A DNA stretch of 64,000 nucleotides. It comes from Lewinellaceae bacterium. Lineage in GTDB: Bacteria > Bacteroidota > Bacteroidia > Chitinophagales > Saprospiraceae. Position numbers and translations under genes: made by a program. Location of the stretch: the NCBI GenBank assembly GCA_020636325.1, contig JACJYC010000002.1, positions 781,501-845,500 of the forward strand, in the 5' to 3' direction. The notes below the pieces were generated by a model. The model ran no database searches, was not told the origin of the DNA, and saw only the letters and a program-made list of their open reading frames with translations. Positions 24,460 to 33,859 of this stretch are shown here, piece by piece (within the stretch, counting starts at the first letter, position 1; every line of letters starts with the position of its first letter).

Positions 24460-27117
24460 ATGTTCCCTCCGTTTCTCATTGCAGGCCCCCTTTTGCGACG
24501 AGTTGAAAGCCGGAAAGTGTCCGTCTGGCTGGCTTTCCGGAAGCCTTATGCTGAAATCACCCTGAAAATATGGGAAGCCGGCGTATTGTCGCACAGCGGC
24601 GGCGACCCCGGGAGCAAATTGTTCCATACCAGCCTGAGCGATCTCCCGACGCTGTCAGCCACCACTTCAACGGTTCAATTCGGCCATCAGCTGTTCGTGG
24701 CCCTGGTCACTGCCGAGCTGCCTGCGCCGGGACTGCAGGTCGGACAGCCGTACAGCTACAACGTCATCCTGTCCGAAACGGTCGGAGGGGAAAAGGAAGA
24801 CCTGCGCAGCCATGGTCTGCTGGACGATAAGAAGATCGAAGACCGGCCGCAATTGCCCATCGGGTACGAGAAGGATACTCTGCCCTTCTTTTACCTGCCT
24901 GAAATGGACCCTGCCAGGTTGATGATCGCTCAGGGGTCCTGCCGGGGTGTCCGCGGAAACGGCCCGGATGCATTGGCCTACCTGGACGATATCCTGAAGA
25001 AAGGACTGGAAAACGACGGCGCCGGTTTGAAATTGCGGCCCCAGCAATTGTTCCTGACCGGCGATCAGATCTATGCGGATGAAGCGGCAACCCTGCTTGG
25101 GCAGTATTCCGCCAATTTCCTGGGATTCGGGCCTTTGATCGGCTTTGAGCGGATTCAGACCAGGGAAAATGCCGGCGCTGAACTTGAAGATATCCCGGCC
25201 GACATCTTTGAATTCCCCCTCTATTTCCGGCAGCGGATGATGAACAAGGTTGCCGGCTTCAGTTCCGGCGACGCCGACCGGCATGTCATGGCCTTCCAGG
25301 AGTTCTGCACGTGTTATCTTCAGCATTTCAGCCTTCGTTCCTGGGACAACAAACAATGGCTTGAAATAAAAAAAGTGATCGATGATCCGAATAAAGCCGC
25401 AAAGGCGGCCGAGGATTATTTCGAGGCCAAAGACCCGCTTGACGAAACGATACCCAGCGTGATCGAGCGGATCGTAGCGCAGTTCAAAAGTGATGCACCT
25501 GCCAACAAGTATGTTTTTGACGACAAGTTGAAAGCGGTCTTCAAAAAGCAGGACAACCCCGATTTTCCATTCGACGATGAAAAGATCGAACAGTGGAAAA
25601 CGGAATTTCTGACAAAAAAGAAAACCTCGCTGGCACACGAGTTGCTAAAAGTCGCGGATTTCGCCTCGGTGCTCCCCAAGGTCAGCCGGGTCCTGGCCAA
25701 TATACCCACCTACATGATCTTCGATGACCACGAGATCACGGACGACTGGAACCTCACCATGCGTTGGCGAAACAAGGTGTTCTCCAGTCCGATGGGCCGC
25801 GATATCGTCCGCAACGGGCTGATGGCCTATGTCATCTTCCAGGACTGGGGAAATGTACCGGATGAATACGCCGACCCGGCCTCACCCAGAGCGCTACTAT
25901 TCCAGAAGGTCCGGGCGTTTGGTGAACGGATGGCCAACCTGACCCTGGACATCGATGACGACGATACCCGGCGGAAGGCCTATCTGGCTTCGCTGCGCGC
26001 TGAAGTCATTGCCCCGATGGAGATCCTGCTCGGTATGGGCGCCGAAGACCCTGTGGTGAAATGGAATTACAGCGTGCCTACAGGTCCCACCCAAACCATC
26101 GTAATGGATACCCGGACGCACCGGCAATTCGATACCCTGAACAGCGCTCCGGGGTTGATCAAAGAGGATGCCCTGCGTCAGCAAATTCCGCCGGCAATGC
26201 CCGTCGGGGATGCTCCGTTCGTATTCGTGATCTCGCCGGTTCCGGTGCTGGGGCTGGTGGGCATGGAAGAGCTGGTCCAACCCGTGGCCTCGGCGGTAAA
26301 GGGCATTTTTTCGGGCGACAACAAAGACGACCCGGGTATTCAGGCCGGTCGGGTCAAATTCGATTTCGAGGCCTGGAGCTTCAATACGGAAGCGTATGAG
26401 CGCCTGCTGGACCGGCTCAACAATTACGGGAAAGTGATCATCATGTCAGGGGATGTTCATTACGGCTTTTCGGCCGTTCTGGACTATTGGAAAGGGGATG
26501 CTGCAGAACCCACTTCGAGGATGGTCCAGTTGACCAGCAGTTCGCTCAAGAACATGAAATTCCCCCATGGCGAAATTCTGGAATCCGGGATGGCGCAGCG
26601 CCTCTTGTCCGGATTTGAGAACAAAATAGAGAAAGTAGGCTGGAAGGACAAGATTCTCACGACGGATGGCGCCGTGTCTGCCCGCAACCGGCAACGCCTC
26701 CGGAAAACCACGGCGGTGGTACCCACAGCGGGTTGGGAGCCGGGGGCTACGGTCAACCTGCCGCCTGATTTCAGTTGGCGGATGGCTTTTCTGGCCGACG
26801 AGCGGGTGCGGGATTTTGACCCCATCACCGCAGACATAGACCTGGCCGATCCGGCATCCGTCAGGGCGGGATACAAGCTTGTGACGGAAAGGCATATGGA
26901 AACGTTCATTGCCCGAACACCCAGGCGGATCGTGTGGCCGCCGAATGTGAGCTTGGTATCATTCGAACCCGACGGGGATGACTGGAAGGTCAAACACGAA
27001 TTCCTGTTCCAGAAAGGCAATCGCGATATCACCAAAAAAGAAGTGGGCAAACATATGCAACACGTGGTGTCGTTGAAACCCAAAGCAGAAGAACAGGACC
27101 CTCCGTTTTTACCCTGA
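24460..27117 (+). CDS. PhoD-like metallophosphoesterase, first gene of a five-gene operon
   Basis: An 885-residue protein with the metal-binding blocks of the PhoD/alkaline phosphatase D superfamily: LTGDQIYADE (about 199-208), YMIFDDHEITDDWN (about 417-430) and IIMSGDVHYGFS (about 656-667). Unlike secreted PhoD it has no signal peptide or Tat motif; the start MFPPFLIAGPLLRRVESRKVSVWLAF goes directly into a strand-rich domain, so it is probably cytosolic. It hydrolyses phosphoesters or phosphodiesters; the substrate is unknown. The DUF6603-like gene follows after 31 nt, and three more giant genes follow with 15-33 nt gaps, pointing to one transcript. Confidence 0.83.
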   Translation: MFPPFLIAGPLLRRVESRKVSVWLAFRKPYAEITLKIWEAGVLSHSGGDPGSKLFHTSLSDLPTLSATTSTVQFGHQLFVALVTAELPAPGLQVGQPYSYNVILSETVGGEKEDLRSHGLLDDKKIEDRPQLPIGYEKDTLPFFYLPEMDPARLMIAQGSCRGVRGNGPDALAYLDDILKKGLENDGAGLKLRPQQLFLTGDQIYADEAATLLGQYSANFLGFGPLIGFERIQTRENAGAELEDIPADIFEFPLYFRQRMMNKVAGFSSGDADRHVMAFQEFCTCYLQHFSLRSWDNKQWLEIKKVIDDPNKAAKAAEDYFEAKDPLDETIPSVIERIVAQFKSDAPANKYVFDDKLKAVFKKQDNPDFPFDDEKIEQWKTEFLTKKKTSLAHELLKVADFASVLPKVSRVLANIPTYMIFDDHEITDDWNLTMRWRNKVFSSPMGRDIVRNGLMAYVIFQDWGNVPDEYADPASPRALLFQKVRAFGERMANLTLDIDDDDTRRKAYLASLRAEVIAPMEILLGMGAEDPVVKWNYSVPTGPTQTIVMDTRTHRQFDTLNSAPGLIKEDALRQQIPPAMPVGDAPFVFVISPVPVLGLVGMEELVQPVASAVKGIFSGDNKDDPGIQAGRVKFDFEAWSFNTEAYERLLDRLNNYGKVIIMSGDVHYGFSAVLDYWKGDAAEPTSRMVQLTSSSLKNMKFPHGEILESGMAQRLLSGFENKIEKVGWKDKILTTDGAVSARNRQRLRKTTAVVPTAGWEPGATVNLPPDFSWRMAFLADERVRDFDPITADIDLADPASVRAGYKLVTERHMETFIARTPRRIVWPPNVSLVSFEPDGDDWKVKHEFLFQKGNRDITKKEVGKHMQHVVSLKPKAEEQDPPFLP

Positions 27118-27148
27118 CCCCGTTTCGAAGTCGCTTTAAAAAAGACAT

Positions 27149-30100
27149 ATGGCAGAAGAACCCAAAAAGAGCCGGGATTTTTTCCAATGGCTGCTCGAAC
27201 AGGCGGTTGACCTGATCAAGCCGGCGCTGGAAATTTTCAGCGACCCGGCATCAAGGAGCGAACTTATGGCATCGCTTGGGCTTGACCCGTCGGCCGATGC
27301 CCCGGAGTTGCCTGTAACTTCCAACCTGGATGCCTATCTCGCGTCCCAGGCGGAGGAGGCCGACCCGTTGAAATTTGCGGGCGCCGTACACGAACTGACC
27401 CAGTTGGTGCTGGCCATGGAAGCTTATTTTCACGGGGCGCGGGCATTTCATGAAGGCGACGAGGAAAGAAGCGGGTCAGAACTTGTGGCTGCCTTGCTGA
27501 ATATCCTGAGCCTGGAATTTTTTGAACGAAAGGCCCCCGGATTCGGCAGCGCCGTCAATCTGTTGAATATCATCGGGCCGGAAACCATAGCGCAAGGCGG
27601 CCCCGACCTGTTTAAAAGCGCGGTTAACATCGCAGAAGATGCCGGTGGTTCCTTCGTCGCGGGCGGTCCGATCGGACTCATTGTCGACCTGTTTGTCGGC
27701 CTCTATGATCGCCTGGTGAATTCCACTGAGGACGAAGAAAGCACCGAATCCTTTTCCGATGCATTCCTGCTGATCGTCGCAATTTTGCTGTTTTACCTCG
27801 AAGAATACGTCATTAAAGACGAATCCTTTGTCCTGCGTTCGGGATACGGATTTGAAGCGACCCGGTCGGCCCAAACCCCCAACGCCGACCTGCTCACCAA
27901 CCGGACGCTGTCTTTTTCCATAACCGTTGTCGACGAAGAAACACCGACCACCCAGGCGACGCTTTACAATACGATGGTTGTCGTGCCGGAAAGCCAGGGC
28001 GGGAGAGCTGTCGTCATCCGATCCCTGGGAGAGGTTGACCATACAATTAAACTGAGTGAAGATAAATCGCTTATTTTCAACGTTTCAGGCGACGGCATTT
28101 TCCGGATCGGCGGCGGCTCGGAAGCGGACGCCGGCAAAAATATCAGCTTCGAAATTGCCTTCGAACACAAGCGCAAACCCGAAAACAGCAAGGTGGCGCT
28201 GTCCGACAAACCGCTCGTAAAATTCGGCATCGGCACGTACAGGATCGGGTTTACGATCAGGCCTGACGACCTGGAGATCAAGACCAAAGCAACGCTCCTC
28301 TTTGAACTGGGGCGCGGCGGGCTCAAGTTTTTTCCCTTCTCCCTCATGCCGGAAAAATTCGAAAAAGAATTCCCGGTAACTTTCGGGTACTCCCTGAAGC
28401 GCGAACTCTTTTTTGAAGGCAACGGCAGCCCCGGCGCCAATTCATCCGCACCTGCCGCCGAAAGTGAAGCGGATCCCGGATTCCTGGAGAACCTGGCCAT
28501 CACCCTCCTCAACGCCATTGATCTGCGCATTGCCATCCACAAGGAACTGGGCGGCGTGATCGGGTTCAAGGTGTTGCATATAAAAACCGGCGTTCAGGGA
28601 AGTTTCGAGACCCTATCACTGGAATCCTCCCTGGATTTTACCCTTAAATTCGGCTCTCCGGTCATGCTCAGCATCAACCGGCTTGGCTTTAACCTGGACT
28701 TGAAAAAACGAGAGGACAACGGAGGGCTGTGGGGGTACGACTGGGAGCCCAGGTTCAAACCGCCGACCGGGGCAGGCATCCGGATCAATACCGGATTTCT
28801 GAAAGGCGGCGGATTTCTCTACCTGGATGCTGAAAAAGGAGAATACTTCGGCTCACTGGAGCTGAATTTTACCGATCTTTTCGTACTCAAGGCGATCGGG
28901 ATCATCAACACCAAAAGCCCGGACGGCGCTGACGGATTCTCCCTGCTGATCCTGATCACAGCCGATTTTCCGCCGGCCCAGCCGCCCATGGGCTTTACCC
29001 TGCTCGGGGTCGGGGGGCTGTTAGGACTCCACCGGGGCGTCAATGTGGAAACCCTCCGACTGGGGTTGAAGACCAATGCGATCAAGAGCGTCCTTTTTCC
29101 GGAGGACGTCATCGGCAATATCCAGCGCATCGTCAGCGACCTCAACCAGATCTTCCCCATTCGCAAGGACCAGTTCCTGGTCGGATTGATGGCCAAATTC
29201 GGATGGGGGGCGCCCAAACTGATCACGCTGGAAATCGGCATCGTAGCCGAGATCATGCGCGGGGAAGACACCACGCTCCAGCGGCTCATTGTACTGGGCG
29301 TGCTCAAGATCGTAATGCCCAAGGAAGAGGCGGATGCCTTGCGGATACAAGTGAACTTCCTGGGCGTGCTCGACTTCCAAAACGCCTTTGTATACCTGGA
29401 AGCCGACCTGTACGATTCGCATTTAGTGGGGTTTCCGCTGACCGGAAGCCTGGCCTTTGTGTTGTCGTGGGGAGCGCAAAGCGTGTTCGCGGTCAGCGTC
29501 GGCGGATTCCACCCCGACTTCAAGGATTATCCGGTTGTGCCGACCTTGCCGGGCGCATTCCGCCAGATGGATCGCGTGACAATCCAGTTGCTCAATAAGG
29601 ACAACCCCAAGCTGGGCATCGAGTGCTATTTTGCGGTGACCTCCAATTCGGTCCAGTTCGGCGCAAAGGCCGAATTGCTGGCCTCCGGCCCGATGGGATT
29701 CAATTTGTACGGCCTGCTGGCCTTTGATACCCTGATCATCTTCGATCCGTTCAGTCTCATCATCAACCTGGAAGCCACCCTGGCCATCCGGCACGGCTCC
29801 GAGGTGCTGTTCGGCATCCACTTCCGGGGGAAACTGACCGGCCCGAGGCCCTGGCACGTGGAAGGAGAAGTGTCGTTCGGTTTGTTCTTCTTCAGTGTGA
29901 CCATCGGATTCAGCGAAACCTGGGGAGAACCGCCGCTGGAAGTCGAAACGCAAACCGTGGACCTGCAGGCCATGTTGGAGCAGGAACTCCGCAACAAGCG
30001 AAACTGGCGCGTCCAATCGCCCGATTTTCACAGCCTGGCCGTTACCGTGAGAAAAGCGGATGAAGGCGATATCCCGGAAGAGGCGGTTGCCGGAGAAGTG

Positions 30101-30751
30101 GTCATTCAACCTTTCGGCGAACTGGTGTTCAGCCAAACCGCCGTTCCGCTCAATTACACCATTGAAAAATTCGGCAACAAAAAACCTGCGGGAGCGGACC
30201 GGTTCTCGATCACAGGCGTAAAGATCGAGACACAGGACCCCGTTGATCCGCCAAAGGCCCAGGAGCTCTTTGCCCCCGGGCATTATTCCCAGCTGACGGA
30301 CAGCGAGAAACTGTCCCGCAAGTCCTTTGAGAAAATGGACAGCGGGTTCCGGCTTCAGGACAGCGGAAAACTGAATACGGCCCCCAATCACCTCGACCCG
30401 GTGGAGCTGGATTACGAACTCGACTATACCATGGATGACCATATCGGAATGACGGACAATTTCAAACTGCCGCTTACCGCTTTTCAGCACTTGTCGCGGT
30501 TTGCCGGCGTATCGCTGGCTGCCGGGTCCTGGTCCGGGAAGAATTCCAGCCCGATCAACGGGCCGGGAAAAGTAGACCTGGAAAATGGCGGTTTTGCCGT
30601 TGCCTCCGTAAACGATCTGTCGGATAAAGGCAGCGGCTACCGGGCTTCCACGCAGGCGGAAGCGGCCCAATACCTGAAACAACTGATTGCGGAACAACCC
30701 GAACTGGCCGGAGAAATCCAGGTGGTGGAAAGTTTTGAACTGGCAATCTGA
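27149..30751 (+). CDS. Giant DUF6603-like protein (1200 aa)
   Basis: A 1200-residue protein without signal peptide. The first ~220 residues are helical (FFQWLLEQAVDLIKPALEIFSDP; VHELTQLVLAMEAYFHGARAF), with a hydrophobic stretch FLLIVAILLFYLEEYV near 205-220. The rest is rich in beta strands with long amphipathic segments, e.g. GFLKGGGFLYLDAEKGEYFG, PMGFTLLGVGGLLGLHRGV and LIIFDPFSLIINLEATLAI. The GVGGLLGLHRGV block fits the DUF6603 family as I recall it; this is not verified. The C-terminal ~200 residues are more charged. Function unknown; the regular alternating strands could form an extended beta structure (inference). Second gene of the operon. Confidence 0.6.
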   Translation: MAEEPKKSRDFFQWLLEQAVDLIKPALEIFSDPASRSELMASLGLDPSADAPELPVTSNLDAYLASQAEEADPLKFAGAVHELTQLVLAMEAYFHGARAFHEGDEERSGSELVAALLNILSLEFFERKAPGFGSAVNLLNIIGPETIAQGGPDLFKSAVNIAEDAGGSFVAGGPIGLIVDLFVGLYDRLVNSTEDEESTESFSDAFLLIVAILLFYLEEYVIKDESFVLRSGYGFEATRSAQTPNADLLTNRTLSFSITVVDEETPTTQATLYNTMVVVPESQGGRAVVIRSLGEVDHTIKLSEDKSLIFNVSGDGIFRIGGGSEADAGKNISFEIAFEHKRKPENSKVALSDKPLVKFGIGTYRIGFTIRPDDLEIKTKATLLFELGRGGLKFFPFSLMPEKFEKEFPVTFGYSLKRELFFEGNGSPGANSSAPAAESEADPGFLENLAITLLNAIDLRIAIHKELGGVIGFKVLHIKTGVQGSFETLSLESSLDFTLKFGSPVMLSINRLGFNLDLKKREDNGGLWGYDWEPRFKPPTGAGIRINTGFLKGGGFLYLDAEKGEYFGSLELNFTDLFVLKAIGIINTKSPDGADGFSLLILITADFPPAQPPMGFTLLGVGGLLGLHRGVNVETLRLGLKTNAIKSVLFPEDVIGNIQRIVSDLNQIFPIRKDQFLVGLMAKFGWGAPKLITLEIGIVAEIMRGEDTTLQRLIVLGVLKIVMPKEEADALRIQVNFLGVLDFQNAFVYLEADLYDSHLVGFPLTGSLAFVLSWGAQSVFAVSVGGFHPDFKDYPVVPTLPGAFRQMDRVTIQLLNKDNPKLGIECYFAVTSNSVQFGAKAELLASGPMGFNLYGLLAFDTLIIFDPFSLIINLEATLAIRHGSEVLFGIHFRGKLTGPRPWHVEGEVSFGLFFFSVTIGFSETWGEPPLEVETQTVDLQAMLEQELRNKRNWRVQSPDFHSLAVTVRKADEGDIPEEAVAGEVVIQPFGELVFSQTAVPLNYTIEKFGNKKPAGADRFSITGVKIETQDPVDPPKAQELFAPGHYSQLTDSEKLSRKSFEKMDSGFRLQDSGKLNTAPNHLDPVELDYELDYTMDDHIGMTDNFKLPLTAFQHLSRFAGVSLAAGSWSGKNSSPINGPGKVDLENGGFAVASVNDLSDKGSGYRASTQAEAAQYLKQLIAEQPELAGEIQVVESFELAI

Positions 30752-30766
30752 TCAAAAACCGGAATT

Positions 30767-33700
30767 ATGATCTTCGGAAAATATCAATTTTTGTCGTGGG
30801 CCCGCAGAGGGATATCGGCCCGGATCCCGGAAAAGGATACGCTGGGGGCCGGGCCGGGAACCGCCGTTGAACGGGCATCCATCTCCATTTCGGTGCAGAT
30901 CAACGGGGCTGCCGGACTCGCTAACAACTTCACCCTGCTCGGCCCGGGCGATATCACCGGTATACACCAGGAAATGATCATCCGGACGGAACCGCGGGAC
31001 GGCATTCCGGATTTTGAGCCCAACCTGCTGCCGTATATCGAATTTTACGATGAGGATTTTCCATGGCGATACACGCCGGCTTCAGCCGGCGGCGCCGACG
31101 ACCAGCTGCTCAAACCCTGGATTGCGCTGCTCGTGCTGCGCGAAGGCGAATTTACGGAAACGGAAAGAAGGACGCCGCTGGTTTCCATAAACGTAGTCAA
31201 TCCAAACGCCTTCCCGCCCCGCGATGAACTGCACTTATGGGCGCATATGCACTCCAACCTGCCGCACGAAGAATCCGAATTCGAGCAGTTCATCGAAAAA
31301 TTGGGAGAAGCGGTGAAAACGGACCCGGACGGCATTTATTCCCGGTTGGTTTGTCCGCGCAAACTGGAACCCAACACCGTTTATCACGCCTTTCTGGTGC
31401 CGGCATATGAAACGGGACGGCTCGCCGGTCTGGAACGCTCGCCGGCAGGCGTCAAGGCGCAACAGCCTTCCTGGCCGAATGCCGACAATGAATTTCCGGT
31501 TTACTATCGCTGGCAATTCCGCACCGGTCAGAATTTCGATTTTGAATACCTGGTCAAATTGCTCGAACCCCGGGTAATGGACAAAAGGGTGGGCCTGCGG
31601 CCGATGGATTGTTCGCGGCCCGGATTTGTGCAGGTCGATGCTCCCGGAGAGGTACCCAAGCCAACCCCTGATATCCTCCTGCTGGAAGGCGCATTGAAAT
31701 CGCCCTCCGCCGAACCGAGCGATTTTCCGCCGCAAGGGCAACCGCAGCCGTTTTTTGAAGCCGTGGAAAAGCTGGTCAACCTCAACCGCTTTCAGGACGA
31801 AAACCCGGATGAAGACCCTTATATAACGGTCCCGTTCTACGGCATGCACCATGCCGCAAAGAAAGATCCGGCTGACCCCGGCAAGCAGCTCCTGCCTGTG
31901 TTCGATCCGGCTTCAGGGACCTGGTACAACGACCTCAACCGGGATCCGCGGACGCGAACGCCGGCGGGCTTCGGGGTGCAGGTCGTGCAGCACAACCAGG
32001 AAAAATTCATGGACCTGGCCTGGAAACAGCTGAGCCGGGTGCTGGACGCCAACCGGCGCATGCAACTGGCCCGGTTTACAGTGAAGGTGTCGGAGCGGCT
32101 CTATGCCAAAACGATTGCCAAATTCCCTGCCGGTCAGGTGCTGGCTTTTACCCATGGGGCAGCTTCCCGGATCCGGGTTGCCGGCGCGACCGTCAGGAAA
32201 ACCATCCGGGGCAGCCAGTTGGCGGAAACGGTGTTCAAACCCGTATTCCGGAAAATGACCCGGAACAGGACGGCACTGGTAAGGACGCTGAATAGAGAAA
32301 CAGAAGGTTACCGGTTTGAGGGCATGGTGCAAAACATGAATGCGGAGAACGGCATCACCGCAGCGCCGGTTGCTGCCTTTGAAACCCTGCCGGCCGTAGC
32401 GGCGCTGAACAGCTATCCGGCGCCCGCGGCTTTTGACCAGCTGACGGTCTGGTCGGTGCAGTCCAACCTCGATCAGACCTTTGTTTTCAACCTTCAGGGT
32501 ATTTCCGGCGGTTTGCCGGGCGCCGCCAGTTGGAACGGCCATTTTGACCCCGTCATTTTTTCGGGCGGCGTCATCAATCCGGGAAACGCCCCGGTGTTTG
32601 AGCTGACCAGCGAGGTGGAACCCGATGAGCGGACCACAGCCTATGACAATGCATCTTTCCGCCTGCAATACAGCGATGCAGCAATTGACAGACCCTTCCT
32701 GCAGGTGAATGAGATCCGGAATGAAACCGAAAATGCTGTCACCCCGTCCGTGGCGTTTAAAAAAATGCTGCAGGCTGCGGTCAAATGGCCGGCGGGCACC
32801 CAATCGGTTCCGGATGAGGATTTCTTACCGGCTATGGTTTACCCCGATATTCCTGATCCGGCCTACAAATATCTGGTGGAGATCGACGAGGAATTATTGC
32901 TCCCGAATCTGGATCTGATTCCGCAAAATACCTTGTCGCTGTTGAGGACGAACCAGAAATTCATAGAAGCCTATCTGGTGGGATTGAATTTTGAGATGGG
33001 CCGGGAATTGCTCTGGCGCGAATATCCGACCGACCGGCGGGGGAGTTATTTCCGGCAATTCTGGGATGTGCGCGGTTTTGTCACGCCCAACACAACGCCC
33101 GCGAACGCCGAATCGATGAAAGATATCCAGCCGATCCATACCTGGCCGGACGCCAGCGAATTGGGGGCGCACAACGCCCGGGATGCGGAAGGAGACCCCG
33201 ACCAATTGGTCTTTGTGATCAGGGGCGACCTGCTGAAAAAATTTCCCAATACCGTGATCTATGCCCAGAAAGCGTTTGAAGACGCAGCCGGCAAAAAGGT
33301 CATTCACACCACCCTGACGGAAGCGGCATATGAAAAGGAGATCCTTTTTCCGCAATACCAGGCAGAGCTTCCGCCGGATATCAAACTCCTCGGTTTTGAC
33401 CTGACCATCGAGGAGGCTGCCGGCGCGGAACCCGGCAAGGGGTTCTCGGACAACCTCGGATGGTTCTTTATCATCGCCGAGGTGCCGGGAGAGCCCCGGT
33501 TCGGCATGGATGTGACCTACAACCCCAACACGCCCGGCGGGCCGTATAGCTGGAACGATCTTTCCTGGGAAAACTTTTCCGGTTCGGCCTTGCCGTTCAT
33601 CCGGCCGGGGATCATACCAGGCAATACCGGCGACGGGAAGCAATTCATCCCGCCCCAAATCCCGGCCGGCGGGATCTGGGGAAAAAGCTCAGCCGATATG

Positions 33701-33844
33701 GCGGCTATCCTGATCCAGCGACCGGTGATGGTGGCCGTCCACGCCACCGAGATGCTGAATATCGATGTACCCGATGATGATTCGGGGCCGGAAGCCGTAA
33801 CCACCTTGCGGAACCATGTGCAAAAATTCTTCCCCGGAGGATAA
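30767..33844 (+). CDS. Uncharacterised giant protein (1025 aa) of the PhoD/DUF6603 operon
   Basis: A 1025-residue protein with no signal peptide or membrane helix. N-terminal landmarks are MIFGKYQFLSWARRGISARIP, LLGPGDITGIHQEMIIRTEP, DFEPNLLPYIEFYDEDFPWRY and LLKPWIALLVLREGEF. A later segment is FMDLAWKQLSRVLDANRRMQLA. C-terminal landmarks are GKGFSDNLGWFFIIAEVPGEPRFGMD and a short tail mentioning SADMAAILIQRPVMVAVHATEML. I recall no named domain for this pattern. It begins 15 nt after the DUF6603-like gene and ends 15 nt before the next giant gene. Tryptophan- and proline-rich sequence and size suggest a multi-domain structural or assembly protein (inference). Confidence 0.6.
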   Translation: MIFGKYQFLSWARRGISARIPEKDTLGAGPGTAVERASISISVQINGAAGLANNFTLLGPGDITGIHQEMIIRTEPRDGIPDFEPNLLPYIEFYDEDFPWRYTPASAGGADDQLLKPWIALLVLREGEFTETERRTPLVSINVVNPNAFPPRDELHLWAHMHSNLPHEESEFEQFIEKLGEAVKTDPDGIYSRLVCPRKLEPNTVYHAFLVPAYETGRLAGLERSPAGVKAQQPSWPNADNEFPVYYRWQFRTGQNFDFEYLVKLLEPRVMDKRVGLRPMDCSRPGFVQVDAPGEVPKPTPDILLLEGALKSPSAEPSDFPPQGQPQPFFEAVEKLVNLNRFQDENPDEDPYITVPFYGMHHAAKKDPADPGKQLLPVFDPASGTWYNDLNRDPRTRTPAGFGVQVVQHNQEKFMDLAWKQLSRVLDANRRMQLARFTVKVSERLYAKTIAKFPAGQVLAFTHGAASRIRVAGATVRKTIRGSQLAETVFKPVFRKMTRNRTALVRTLNRETEGYRFEGMVQNMNAENGITAAPVAAFETLPAVAALNSYPAPAAFDQLTVWSVQSNLDQTFVFNLQGISGGLPGAASWNGHFDPVIFSGGVINPGNAPVFELTSEVEPDERTTAYDNASFRLQYSDAAIDRPFLQVNEIRNETENAVTPSVAFKKMLQAAVKWPAGTQSVPDEDFLPAMVYPDIPDPAYKYLVEIDEELLLPNLDLIPQNTLSLLRTNQKFIEAYLVGLNFEMGRELLWREYPTDRRGSYFRQFWDVRGFVTPNTTPANAESMKDIQPIHTWPDASELGAHNARDAEGDPDQLVFVIRGDLLKKFPNTVIYAQKAFEDAAGKKVIHTTLTEAAYEKEILFPQYQAELPPDIKLLGFDLTIEEAAGAEPGKGFSDNLGWFFIIAEVPGEPRFGMDVTYNPNTPGGPYSWNDLSWENFSGSALPFIRPGIIPGNTGDGKQFIPPQIPAGGIWGKSSADMAAILIQRPVMVAVHATEMLNIDVPDDDSGPEAVTTLRNHVQKFFPGG

Positions 33845-33859
33845 TAATCGCAGCATATT

